64,000 nucleotides of DNA from Paenibacillus prosopidis (GTDB taxonomy: Bacteria; Bacillota; Bacilli; Paenibacillales; Paenibacillaceae), in the NCBI RefSeq assembly GCF_003337375.1, contig NZ_QPJD01000006.1, forward strand, positions 165,163 through 229,162. Reading direction: 5' to 3'. Made by a program: the position numbers and the translations under genes. Every line of letters begins with the position of its first letter. Positions within the stretch are counted from its first letter, which is position 1. Below are positions 34,999 through 43,752 of this stretch, one piece after another. Under the pieces are notes generated by a model. It saw only the letters and a program-made list of their open reading frames with translations. It ran no database searches and had not been told where the DNA came from.

Positions 34999-37212
34999 AT
35001 GAAAGCGTTGCTTTTCTACAGAAATACTTTTTTTACCCGTCTCATCTTATCGTTTACGGCATTAGCTGTCGTGCTGCTCGGACTTACGGGAGGTTACCTG
35101 TACACGCAGGCTAATCAAATGATGGTGGACGAAATCGCCAGGGATAGTCAACGACGTCTCGTTACAGCGAAAGATTATGTAGAACAGACATTGCTGCGAA
35201 AGTACGAAGAAAATCTTCAAAATAAGGCCGTAACCACAATTCTCACTCGGAACAGCTCTAATTTGAATTATTTACTCAATAATAGTTGGTCAGAAAACCT
35301 CGACCGTGTATTGTCATTACAACAAGATCTTGAGATTTTTAAAACAACAATTGAAGGCGCTTCCAATATAACCGTGTATTTTCATCAAGGAAATTACGCT
35401 GTAACCAGTAGTCTTTTCTTTGAAAATCCAGAAAATTCCAAAGACTTCGTATTTATCGAGGGGCTTCCGCAAATGACTCCGAACCGGTGGATGATCCGGA
35501 CATTGCCGGACGGAAAGCAGGCGATGACGTATGTCGTTAAGCTCCCATACGGGATAGGCAGTTCTCCGCCGAAAGGATACTTATATGTTGATGTCGATCT
35601 GGAGTACCTGAAGCAGGCCGTCTCTAAAATCATCCACTCCTCCTTCGAGAGGTACTATATATTCGATGCAAACGGGAATTTGATCCTGCAAACAGCCGGG
35701 GCGAATCCAGAAGATGTCGGGTTGATCCGGCAAGCCATCAGATCCGGTAAGACCGCCACACAGATCAACGACAGTTTAAGCGGCACATTCGTATTATCGC
35801 ATCTCGCGGGTCAAGAGTCGGAACACAGTTGGACCTATGCGATGGATCGGCCGATGAATTCATTTGTGCTGGATACAAAAAAAATGAAAACCAAGATTTT
35901 AATAGCCTGCTGTCTTATGCTCGTGTTTGGGCTTGCTATTTCCTACATGATTTCCAAACGTTTCTATCTCCCGATGAAAAAGCTGATCCAGCATGTTCGC
36001 AACCTGTATCAACCGGGTCTGAACCCCAGCCATGCGAATGAATATATGATAATCGGAAGTGCGCTGAATTTCATGGATCAAAAAATCGTCAGTTTGGAAT
36101 CTCAGGCTAAAAAAAATGAGATGAAAAACCTGGTGATGGGCGCCAGTCTCGGGCTGGAACATGTGGATGGCCTTCAACAGGGTTTCCGCTATCAGTTGGT
36201 GCATATTCAACTCATCGAAGGCGATAGTGAGAAGCTCAAATTGCGATACGAGCAATTCGACCGCCCCGTGCCATACGAGGTTGTTTGTTTGAACCCGCAG
36301 GAAGCGGCCATTATCTACTTCCTGGATTTACGCGCCGACGAGATGGATGACGGGATGATAGCTGCGGAATTGGACAAAATCCAGGACGAAGTAAGAGGAG
36401 AGCTCCGATTTGGAGCGGGTATCGGCACATCGGTCTTATCGCCCGAGAAAATTCCTCTCTCCTACCGAGTGGCTCATCAAGCATATCGCTACCGGTTTAT
36501 GTACGGTCATGAAGCAATCATTCCGCATTCTAAAATTTCCGCTTTCGATCCGAAGCCGCCACTGATTTCTCTAGATATATTTCAGAATACGCTTAAGGCC
36601 GGGGATGTGGAGAGCGTTAATCAATTTATCGATGAATTTGCCACTATTCTGATGGAACGGAATATGCAGCTTGAATCGGTGGAGCTTGCGCTTCTTCAGC
36701 TCGTTTCCGCACTGTACGAAACGATTATTGAGCTGGAGCTGCAGCAAATCATTCCTCCTTCCAATCTGTTTGACGAGTTGAAGAAAGATACGCTGGCAGA
36801 CACGATCGCATCGATTCGCAGCCTTTCCGAACGTATTGGGGTCCATGTACGGGATTCAGTCAAGCATAAGCATGCGGAGGTCATTTTCAAGCTGAAAGCC
36901 TATATCGATGAGCATGTGCACGAAGATCTTTCGCTTAATATTCTTTCCGAGGTGGCTTCACTTGCTCCCGCCTACATTTCCACCTTATTCGGCGAAGTGA
37001 TGAACGAATCGTTTACCGAGTACGTGACCCGAATCCGACTCGAGAAAGCCGCCCGCATGCTGCTCGAAGACGACAAGTTGTCCGTCACGGAAATCGCGTC
37101 TCTTGTCGGGTATCGCAACCTGCAATATTTTCATGTCAAATTCAAAGCGCGATTTGGTATTACTCCCGTTCGGTACAGGCAAACGAAACAAACGTCGAGC
37201 GCGGCCAATTAG
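34999..37212 (+). CDS. AraC regulator with membrane-anchored extracellular sensor (YtdP-like)
   Basis: The 737-residue protein has a helix at about 12-34, an extracellular sensor of about 270 residues and a second helix near 302-325. A HAMP-like segment (ISKRFYLPMKKL) and a long cytoplasmic region follow, ending in an AraC double HTH (about 640-737; HEDLSLNILSEVASL, SFTEYVTRIRLEKAA). It probably senses oligosaccharides or a bound partner and activates the binding-protein gene 131 bases downstream. The start at ATG 34999 follows CAGGAGGG; an upstream TTG is less likely. Confidence 0.88.
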   Translation: MKALLFYRNTFFTRLILSFTALAVVLLGLTGGYLYTQANQMMVDEIARDSQRRLVTAKDYVEQTLLRKYEENLQNKAVTTILTRNSSNLNYLLNNSWSENLDRVLSLQQDLEIFKTTIEGASNITVYFHQGNYAVTSSLFFENPENSKDFVFIEGLPQMTPNRWMIRTLPDGKQAMTYVVKLPYGIGSSPPKGYLYVDVDLEYLKQAVSKIIHSSFERYYIFDANGNLILQTAGANPEDVGLIRQAIRSGKTATQINDSLSGTFVLSHLAGQESEHSWTYAMDRPMNSFVLDTKKMKTKILIACCLMLVFGLAISYMISKRFYLPMKKLIQHVRNLYQPGLNPSHANEYMIIGSALNFMDQKIVSLESQAKKNEMKNLVMGASLGLEHVDGLQQGFRYQLVHIQLIEGDSEKLKLRYEQFDRPVPYEVVCLNPQEAAIIYFLDLRADEMDDGMIAAELDKIQDEVRGELRFGAGIGTSVLSPEKIPLSYRVAHQAYRYRFMYGHEAIIPHSKISAFDPKPPLISLDIFQNTLKAGDVESVNQFIDEFATILMERNMQLESVELALLQLVSALYETIIELELQQIIPPSNLFDELKKDTLADTIASIRSLSERIGVHVRDSVKHKHAEVIFKLKAYIDEHVHEDLSLNILSEVASLAPAYISTLFGEVMNESFTEYVTRIRLEKAARMLLEDDKLSVTEIASLVGYRNLQYFHVKFKARFGITPVRYRQTKQTSSAAN

Positions 37213-37343
37213 CAAAATTTCTATAGACAAGCTGTTAGAGCTGAGCTTTTTCTTCCATTTTTTGCATTTGAATATTTCAAAAAACGGAATCTAACGGGTA
37301 TGAAACTTTTGCTTTCATCAGAAAAAAAAGGGAGGTCAAAGCA

Positions 37344-38933
37344 ATGCATCTAAGAAAGAAACAAAGAAAGAAAACTTTGCTGAGTTTGACGGGCATTGTC
37401 TTATCGATGACGTTCGTCGCGACCGGTTGCGGCAAGCTAAGCGATAGCGAGACTACACCGGGTTCATTCGTTGAAGCTGTGAAGCCCGAGGCCAACGACA
37501 AACGGATCGAGATTACTTGGGCGAACAACTTCAATGCTCCTGAAGCTGATGACAACTATGTGCAGAAACAGCTGGAGCAGAAATTCAACGTCAAAATCAA
37601 AAATGTCAAATTGGAACGGCAGGGATGGAGGGATACATTCAATGTCCTGCTTGCTTCCGGTCAAATTCCCGACATTTTTCCAATCGATGCGAACGAGATC
37701 GATTTTGCCACATGGGCGGATCAGGGCATCATTGCCAGCATTTCCCCGGATGAAATCAGAAAAAATATGCCGAGTTATTCGAAAGCGCTGGAATCGTTTG
37801 ACGCCGGCGCATGGAATGCCGGTTTCTATAATGGAAGGAACTGGGGAATTCCGAAGGTATGGCCTACCGGCAATTCAGGCATGATCCCAGGTTATAATGA
37901 AGCATGGTTGAAGAAAATCGGCTACAACGAGCCTCCGAAGACGCTCGCGGAGCTGGAGGATGTGCTCATCAAATTCGTGAACAATGACCCGGACGGTAAC
38001 GGCAAGAAGGATACGTACGGCATGTCGGGCCGAGGCAAGCTCCCGATCCAAATGTTTACTTCCGTATTCTCGGCTTATGGCGTATCGCCGTATCAGTTCA
38101 AGTTGGGCGCAGACGGAAAGGTTGTGTATGGGGGGATCACCGAAGAAACCCGCTCGGCACTCAAGCTTCTGAATAAGTGGTTCGAAGCCGGACTTATCGA
38201 TCCGGAGTTCATAACAGCAGATAACGTCCAGCTCAATGAAAAATTTGCTAACCAAAAGATCGGCATGGTCGATAACATGAGTTGGCGCAACTTCGGCGCT
38301 GAATCCGGCTATATTACGAAACCCGCATTGGAAAAGGGACAACGCGTTATCGGCGGAAAGCCGGTTGTAGGACCAGCCGGTAAAGCCTACGCATTCTCCT
38401 CAGGCACGCGTCAAACCCCTTTACTGTTAGGCGTGCAGCTTGAGGAGGATGCAGCTAAACGGATCATTATTGAGCAGATTCTCGAATACGTTGCAACAAA
38501 TCCGGAAGGCTGGCTGCTTACGGTTTACGGTGAGAAGGGTGTCAACTACGACTTGAACGGCGACTTAGTCGTTGTAAGGACGACACCGGCGGCCTCAAAA
38601 GCCGGAGCAGGCAGCTTCTATAATCCCCTCGCCAACGCAGATACTTCGATGTTTAAATATAACACGACTAAGGAATTGTTGGATTTGAAAGCGAAGCTGG
38701 ATACCGGTTATGAGCCGCTCAGGGACGTTATTGCACCGACTGCATTGAGCGCCAAGGGGAAATATTGGGCGAATCTGCAGACGCTCGTGGACAATTATTT
38801 AATTAAAGCCATCATCGGCAAAGCGGATACGGATAAAGGGTTCGACGACTTTAAGGTAAGTTGGCTGAAATCCGGCGGTCAAGAATTGACGGACGAAGCC
38901 AACATGGTTTATGCAGAGAGGCATATTAAGTAA
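37344..38933 (+). CDS. Extracellular sugar-binding lipoprotein 1 of the second module
   Basis: A 529-residue family 1 binding protein. The lipobox is VATGC with C29. It is similar along its whole length to the protein at 41620-43218, for example WANNF, KFNVKIKN, GRGKLPIQMFTSVF and DTYGMS. The permease pair lies between the two copies, so one could have arisen by duplication. It follows an AraC regulator. The ligand is unknown. Confidence 0.9.
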   Translation: MHLRKKQRKKTLLSLTGIVLSMTFVATGCGKLSDSETTPGSFVEAVKPEANDKRIEITWANNFNAPEADDNYVQKQLEQKFNVKIKNVKLERQGWRDTFNVLLASGQIPDIFPIDANEIDFATWADQGIIASISPDEIRKNMPSYSKALESFDAGAWNAGFYNGRNWGIPKVWPTGNSGMIPGYNEAWLKKIGYNEPPKTLAELEDVLIKFVNNDPDGNGKKDTYGMSGRGKLPIQMFTSVFSAYGVSPYQFKLGADGKVVYGGITEETRSALKLLNKWFEAGLIDPEFITADNVQLNEKFANQKIGMVDNMSWRNFGAESGYITKPALEKGQRVIGGKPVVGPAGKAYAFSSGTRQTPLLLGVQLEEDAAKRIIIEQILEYVATNPEGWLLTVYGEKGVNYDLNGDLVVVRTTPAASKAGAGSFYNPLANADTSMFKYNTTKELLDLKAKLDTGYEPLRDVIAPTALSAKGKYWANLQTLVDNYLIKAIIGKADTDKGFDDFKVSWLKSGGQELTDEANMVYAERHIK

Positions 38934-38952
38934 TCGAATAGGATGGTCAGAT

Positions 38953-39353
38953 TGGTAGAACAGTCAGACGAATACGAATGCATGGGCCAAGGCGGGGTTG
39001 ATGTTCCGGGAATCGCTAAGCCCGAACGCCAAGAATGTGTTCGTTGCGATGACTGGCTATACTTCACCAGATGGAACGAACTGGACGCAGCTCGTATCCA
39101 CGACTATCACGATGTCAAGCACCGCCTATATTGGCTTCGCCGTAACATCGCACGATAATCCGATGCTGAGTTCGGCAAGCTTCGACAATGTCACGAACAG
39201 ATTAAGAGCGGAGCAACTTGAAAGACCGCCATAGCGATAAGCTGGCTGGCGTTAGCGGGAGTTCTACTGAAAACGGTGCATGTATCGTGCGGCAAACCGA
39301 TACCGGGAGATACCGGAGGAAGCAACCAACAATGGTATTTGATTAAGCAGTAG
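38953..39353 (+). pseudogene. C-terminal remnant of a secreted carbohydrate-active enzyme
   Basis: The frame starting near 38960 reads NAWAKAGLMFRESLSPNAK, then NVFVAMT, YTSPDGTNWTQL and SSTAYIGFAVTSHD up to FDNVT. This is the end of a laminin-like/concanavalin carbohydrate module common in Paenibacillus CAZymes, with an internal deletion between VAMT and YTSP. Further on, GGSNQQWYLIKQ and a stop (39351-39353) match the end of a ricin-type lectin domain in another frame. There is no start codon or signal peptide, and an in-frame stop precedes it. The gene is decayed. Confidence 0.7.
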
Positions 39354-39547
39354 CAAAATAGTAAGAATAGAGATTCAAAGGTTATATCCATGAGAGACAC
39401 TGCCTGTGGTTTGGGTATGTGTCTTTTTTGCATGCAGTATCCTTTTGGTTTCCTTTTTAGGGTGTATTTGTAAGAATCGTGAGTTTTGTTTGTTTTAAAT
39501 CGGCCCATGACAAAAAAACAAAACGATTTTTGAAAGAATCTAAAATG

Positions 39548-39594
39548 AATTTAATGATTATAAAATAGAAAAAGCGCTTGCATAGTTCTACAAT
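39548..39594 (+). promoter_or_regulatory. Permease operon promoter with cre-like element
   Basis: TACAAT (39589-39594) is a plausible -10 with a poor -35, as expected for an activator-dependent promoter. AAAAAGCGCTTGCAT (39569-39583) reads on the minus strand as a near-match to the CcpA cre consensus. The whole segment aligns well with 43447-43489. Confidence 0.5.
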
Positions 39595-39633
39595 GTGAGA
39601 CATAACCAGTCATCGCTGAAAGGAGTTTGTCAC

Positions 39634-40629
39634 ATGAACACAACCAATGCCCCTGACATTGGCGGCATAGGAAGCCCCCATAAAAAGCTGAAAAAGTCGT
39701 CCGGCACGTGGATCGACAATGTTAAGCAAATCGGGAGGGACTATGTAAAGAACAGATATTTATTATTGCTGCTTTTTCCCGTATTGATCTGGTATGGCAT
39801 ATTCGCGTACGGACCCATGTACGGGGTTCAATTAGCTTTCAAAGACTTTTACATTAAAGAAGGCATCTGGGGCAGCCCGTGGGTAGGATTGAAGCACTTT
39901 GAATATTTGTTTACCGCTTCGCCGCAGTTCCCCCAGATCATGAAGAACACGATCATAATCAGCTTTTATCAAATCATTTTCGGATTTCCGGCTCCGATTA
40001 TTCTGGCGCTTCTGTTCAATGAAATCCGGTTTACGTTCTTTAAGAAAGTTGCCCAAACGATCTCTTACTTGCCGCATTTCTTGTCCTGGATCGTTATCGG
40101 CGGAATTTTGATAACGCTTTTATCGCCCTCCACCGGGGTCGTCAATTACATTCTGGAGATATTCGGTTTTGATCCGGTCTATTTCCTTGGCACCGAAAAA
40201 TACTTCCGCTTTACGCTCATTACATCGGCGATATGGAAGGAAATTGGGTGGGGAACTATTATTTTCCTTGCTGCCTTGTCGAGTATTGATTCGCAAATGT
40301 ATGAAGCGGCAGTCATCGACGGTGCGAACCGTTGGAAGCAAACGATCTATATTACGCTTCCGGCTCTCATGCCAGTCATCGCCATATTGCTCATTTTACG
40401 GGTTGGCAATGTGCTCGATGCCGGATTCGACCAAATTTTTAACTTATATTCCCCTGCCGTTTACGGTGTCGCCGACATTCTTGACACTTATGTATACCGA
40501 ATAGGCTTGCAGGAATTCCAATTCAGTTTGACTACGGCCGTCGGTTTGTTCAAGAACGTCGTCGGGTTCATGCTGGTATTGACAGCGAATTTCATTATCA
40601 AAAAGATGGGGCAGGAAGGCCTCTATTAA
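39634..40629 (+). CDS. CUT1 sugar ABC transporter permease (LplB-like), second module
   Basis: The 331-residue permease has six helices and the EAA loop YEAAVIDGANRWKQT. The start at ATG 39634 follows AAAGGAG at 8-base spacing; the GTG at 39595 lacks one. It pairs with the next gene and probably uses the binding proteins at 37344 and/or 41620. No ATPase gene is present. Confidence 0.9.
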   Translation: MNTTNAPDIGGIGSPHKKLKKSSGTWIDNVKQIGRDYVKNRYLLLLLFPVLIWYGIFAYGPMYGVQLAFKDFYIKEGIWGSPWVGLKHFEYLFTASPQFPQIMKNTIIISFYQIIFGFPAPIILALLFNEIRFTFFKKVAQTISYLPHFLSWIVIGGILITLLSPSTGVVNYILEIFGFDPVYFLGTEKYFRFTLITSAIWKEIGWGTIIFLAALSSIDSQMYEAAVIDGANRWKQTIYITLPALMPVIAILLILRVGNVLDAGFDQIFNLYSPAVYGVADILDTYVYRIGLQEFQFSLTTAVGLFKNVVGFMLVLTANFIIKKMGQEGLY

Positions 40630-40660
40630 AGTAAACCAGATTCGAGAGGTGTGAGACAAC

Positions 40661-41524
40661 TTGCGTCTAACAAAAGGCGAGAAAATTTTTCAGTGGTTCC
40701 TGATTGTTATCATCACGATGTTATGTATTGTCATGGTCTATCCGTTCTTGCATGTGCTGTCGATTTCGCTTAGTACGCCCGCGGAAGCGCTGCGTCCGGG
40801 AATTCATCTCTATCCGAAAGAAATCTCGCTGTTTGCCTGGGAGCGCGTATTGTCGACGGACAGTATATGGCGGGCGTTTGGCATTACAGTGTTCAGGACC
40901 GTTGTAGGCACTTTGCTTTCTCTTGTATTTATGTCTATGGCCGCCTACCCGCTGTCCCGTAAATATTTGCCACATCGCGGGTATTACACAACGTTTATTA
41001 TCATCACAATGTTCTTTGGCGGCGGTCTGATTCCGACGTACTTGCTGATAAAGTCACTGGGATTGATTAATTCGGTATGGGTCTATATTATACCTGGACT
41101 AGTCAGCACATTTTCCATGCTTATTCTTCGCAACTTTTTCATGGGTATTCCGATGGAACTGGAGGATTCGGCGAAAATTGACGGCGCGAACGATATTCGC
41201 ATTCTGGTACAGATTATTGTGCCGTTGTCAGCCCCCGTGCTGGCAACGCTCGCGCTTTGGGCTGCGGTGGCGCATTGGAATAACTGGTTCGATGCGATGT
41301 TATATATGCAAGATAAAACGAAGATTACACTGCAGTTACTTTTGAGAAGGCTTGTTATCGCCAATATGGGAGACCCGATGATGCCTGTGCCGACGGAGGA
41401 GGAAGACCCCGCAATGGTTAAAGCGGCAATCATTATGTTTACCGCCTTGCCGATATTGGTTGTTTACCCGTTCTTACAACGATTTTTTGTTAAGGGCGTC
41501 ATGGTAGGGTCACTCAAGGGTTAG
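40661..41524 (+). CDS. CUT1 sugar ABC transporter permease (YtcP/LplC-like), second module
   Basis: The 287-residue permease has an EAA loop LEDSAKIDGANDIRIL and the family ending KGVMVGSLKG. It starts with TTG, supported by GAGAGGTG 9 bases upstream and by alignment with the start of its paralogue at 27012. Confidence 0.9.
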   Translation: MRLTKGEKIFQWFLIVIITMLCIVMVYPFLHVLSISLSTPAEALRPGIHLYPKEISLFAWERVLSTDSIWRAFGITVFRTVVGTLLSLVFMSMAAYPLSRKYLPHRGYYTTFIIITMFFGGGLIPTYLLIKSLGLINSVWVYIIPGLVSTFSMLILRNFFMGIPMELEDSAKIDGANDIRILVQIIVPLSAPVLATLALWAAVAHWNNWFDAMLYMQDKTKITLQLLLRRLVIANMGDPMMPVPTEEEDPAMVKAAIIMFTALPILVVYPFLQRFFVKGVMVGSLKG

Positions 41525-41547
41525 TAACGACTTTTGGTACCACTTGT

Positions 41548-41583
41548 TTTAAACAGCATTCATATTACGTGTTGCTGTTTAAA
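41548..41583 (+). other. Intergenic stem-loop before the second binding-protein gene
   Basis: TTTAAACAGCA (41548-41558) pairs perfectly with TGCTGTTTAAA (41573-41583). There is no T-run, so it may stabilise the downstream mRNA and raise binding-protein yield. Confidence 0.6.
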
Positions 41584-41619
41584 TAGATTAAGAAACAACA
41601 AAAGGGAGGAAAAACATCA

Positions 41620-43218
41620 ATGAAACACAGTAAAAAGAAATGGACGACCTTAACAGCCCTCCTGCTTTCTCTGGTGCTGGTGCTAAGCGCTTGCAGCGGA
41701 GGAAACAGCGGAGGCGGGAACACGAACACTTCCGAGGGCAGCAACACGGGCAGTAAAGAGGAGACGGTGGCTCAAGAAGAGCCGATCGAGATTGTGTGGG
41801 CGAACAACTTTAGCTCGCCTGAAGCAGACGGTAACTATGTACAGACTGAAATCGAAAAGAAATTCAATGTAAAGATTAAAAATATCAAGCTGGAAAGATG
41901 GGGCTGGAAAGAGCAATTTTCCGTCTATCTGGCATCCGATGAAATTCCGGATATCTTCCCGATCGACGCCAATGAAACAGACATGGCGACGTGGGCGAAA
42001 CAGGGAATCATCGCCAGTCTCGATCGCGCCGAAATTGAAGCGAACATGCCCAATTATGCTGCAGCAGTAAATGAGTTTGACTCTGGTGCTTGGATGGTAG
42101 GTATGGTTGACGGGAAAAACTGGGGCATTCCAAAATATTGGCCGCCAGGAAACGACGGGTTCATTCCGGGTTATAATAAGGGCTGGCTGGAAAACATCGG
42201 CTACAGCGAGCCGCCGAAGACGCTTGAGGAATTCGAAGATGTCCTGACGAAATTTACGAAGAACGATCCGGACAAGAATGGAAAGAACGACACTTACGGG
42301 ATGTCGGCAAGAGGCAAGCTGCCGATCCAGATGTTCACTTCCGTATTCACTGCGCATGCCGTGAGCCCATACCAGTTCAAGCTGGATGCCGAAGGCAAAG
42401 TTACCTGGGGAGCCATTACGGAAGAGACGCGCACAGCATTAAAGCTTCTCAACAAGTGGTACAAGGACGGATTGATCGATCCGGAGTTTATTACGAACGA
42501 TAATGGTCAAATCAACGAGTTGTTTGTGAATCAGAAAATCGGTGTTGTTGACAATGCGGGCTGGGTCAACTTCAATCCGGAGTCGGGATATGTGACGAAG
42601 CCTGCGCTTGAAGCAGGAATAATCAACACGCCAGGCAAGCCGCTTGTCGGTCCGAACGGCGACGCATACGCATTCGCATATGGAGCTCGCCAGGCGCCTG
42701 TATTACTGGGTGCACAAGTCGAAAAAGATGAAAAGAAACGTAAGAAAATCTACGAAATTCTGGAATGGGCAGCGACAAGCGACGAAGGCTGGTTGTTAAC
42801 CGTTAAAGGGCAAGAAGGCGTCAGCTACGAGTTCGACGAGAACGGATTCCCTGTTGCAAAGCCGGATGAAAGCGTTGCGGCACCGAAATTGGGCTATGGC
42901 AGCTTCTATAACCCGCTTACTCACATTGACATCAGCAAGCAGAAATACAACTTCGATTCTAAAATGATAGAACTGAGAGACGAGATCACGCCGGGAATCG
43001 TACCGTTGCTTGACGTATTGGGCCCTGTACACATGGAAAGCAAGAGCCAGTATTGGGGTAACCTGTTAACGCTGCAGGACACGTATCTCATTAAATCGAT
43101 TTACGGGGAAGCAAACACGGACAAAGACTTTGACAAGTTTAAGGAAGACTGGCTGCGTTCCGGCGGACAAGCAATCATTGACGAAGCCAATAAGATCTAT
43201 CAGGAGCGTAAGCAATAA
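41620..43218 (+). CDS. Extracellular sugar-binding lipoprotein 2 of the second module
   Basis: A 532-residue lipoprotein (LSAC, C25) with a Gly/Ser/Asn linker and a family 1 binding domain. It is a close paralogue of 37344-38933 (shared WANNF, KFNVKIKN, NDTYGMS and GKLPIQMFTSVF). It is last in the permease operon, before a strong terminator. The ligand is unknown but is likely the same class of oligosaccharide. Confidence 0.9.
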   Translation: MKHSKKKWTTLTALLLSLVLVLSACSGGNSGGGNTNTSEGSNTGSKEETVAQEEPIEIVWANNFSSPEADGNYVQTEIEKKFNVKIKNIKLERWGWKEQFSVYLASDEIPDIFPIDANETDMATWAKQGIIASLDRAEIEANMPNYAAAVNEFDSGAWMVGMVDGKNWGIPKYWPPGNDGFIPGYNKGWLENIGYSEPPKTLEEFEDVLTKFTKNDPDKNGKNDTYGMSARGKLPIQMFTSVFTAHAVSPYQFKLDAEGKVTWGAITEETRTALKLLNKWYKDGLIDPEFITNDNGQINELFVNQKIGVVDNAGWVNFNPESGYVTKPALEAGIINTPGKPLVGPNGDAYAFAYGARQAPVLLGAQVEKDEKKRKKIYEILEWAATSDEGWLLTVKGQEGVSYEFDENGFPVAKPDESVAAPKLGYGSFYNPLTHIDISKQKYNFDSKMIELRDEITPGIVPLLDVLGPVHMESKSQYWGNLLTLQDTYLIKSIYGEANTDKDFDKFKEDWLRSGGQAIIDEANKIYQERKQ

Positions 43219-43237
43219 TTACCGACTTATTGATAAG

Positions 43238-43264
43238 GCCGACTTGTAATGCAAGTCGGCTTTT
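43238..43264 (+). terminator. Terminator of the second permease operon
   Basis: The 9-bp stem GCCGACTTG/CAAGTCGGC is followed by TTTT. Confidence 0.85.
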
Positions 43265-43280
43265 CTTGCGATTAAAGTAG

Positions 43281-43340
43281 ATCTCCAAGCGTTTCTATAT
43301 CCCGATGAAAAGGCTGACCCAACAGATCCGGCGCGGCAGA
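43281..43340 (+). pseudogene. Sensor-regulator stump
   Basis: The frame encodes ISKRFYIPMKRLTQQIRR, which closely matches ISKRFYLPMKKL after the second helix of the AraC regulator at 34999-37212. Nothing of the sensor or the AraC domain remains. It lies just upstream of a cre-type promoter and a binding-protein tail. Confidence 0.65.
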
Positions 43341-43446
43341 GTAGCGCGTATCTATACCAAATTCCTAACAGACATCCTAATTTCAGGAGTTTGTTAGAAA
43401 TTCCGAAAGAAATTGAAACCCGGTTTTGAAGGAATTAAAAACAATC

Positions 43447-43489
43447 GAATGATTTTGAAATATAAAAAAGCGTTTACAATCGTTACAAT
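43447..43489 (+). promoter_or_regulatory. Promoter-like element before the binding-protein remnant and GH28 gene
   Basis: AATGATTTTGAAATA and AAAAAGCGTTTACAA (43465-43479), ending in TTACAAT, align base for base with most of 39548-39594. The element includes a near-match to a cre (minus strand TTGTAAACGCTTTTT). It now lies about 260 bases upstream of the GH28-like gene. Confidence 0.5.
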
Positions 43490-43501
43490 TAATTAAAGAA
43501 A

Positions 43502-43727
43502 GCCTCGCTTTAGAGACGTTCTGCAAGCGGCCGTCCTGGAACCCACAACGCAATATTGGCCGAATCTTCAGACGATGCAGGACACTTATCTGATCAAAGC
43601 GGTCATCGGCGAAGAGAATAAGAACTCCAATTTTGACACATTCAAGGCGCAATGGCTGAAACCAGGCGGTCAAGCCTTGACAGACGAAGTCAATCAGGTG
43701 AACGCAGCGCGCAGCATCCAAAATTAG
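43502..43727 (+). pseudogene. C-terminal remnant of a third binding protein
   Basis: The frame reads FRDVLQAAVLEPTTQYWPNL, then DTYLIKAVIGEENK and AQWLKPGGQALTDEVNQV, ending at a TAG (43725-43727). It aligns with the last 70 residues of the proteins at 37344 and 41620. There is no start, signal peptide or main binding domain. It is 26 bases before a GH28-like gene, in the same layout as the intact pair 57870/59661. Confidence 0.85.
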
Positions 43728-43752
43728 GTTTTGAGGAAAGGACGAGACAATC

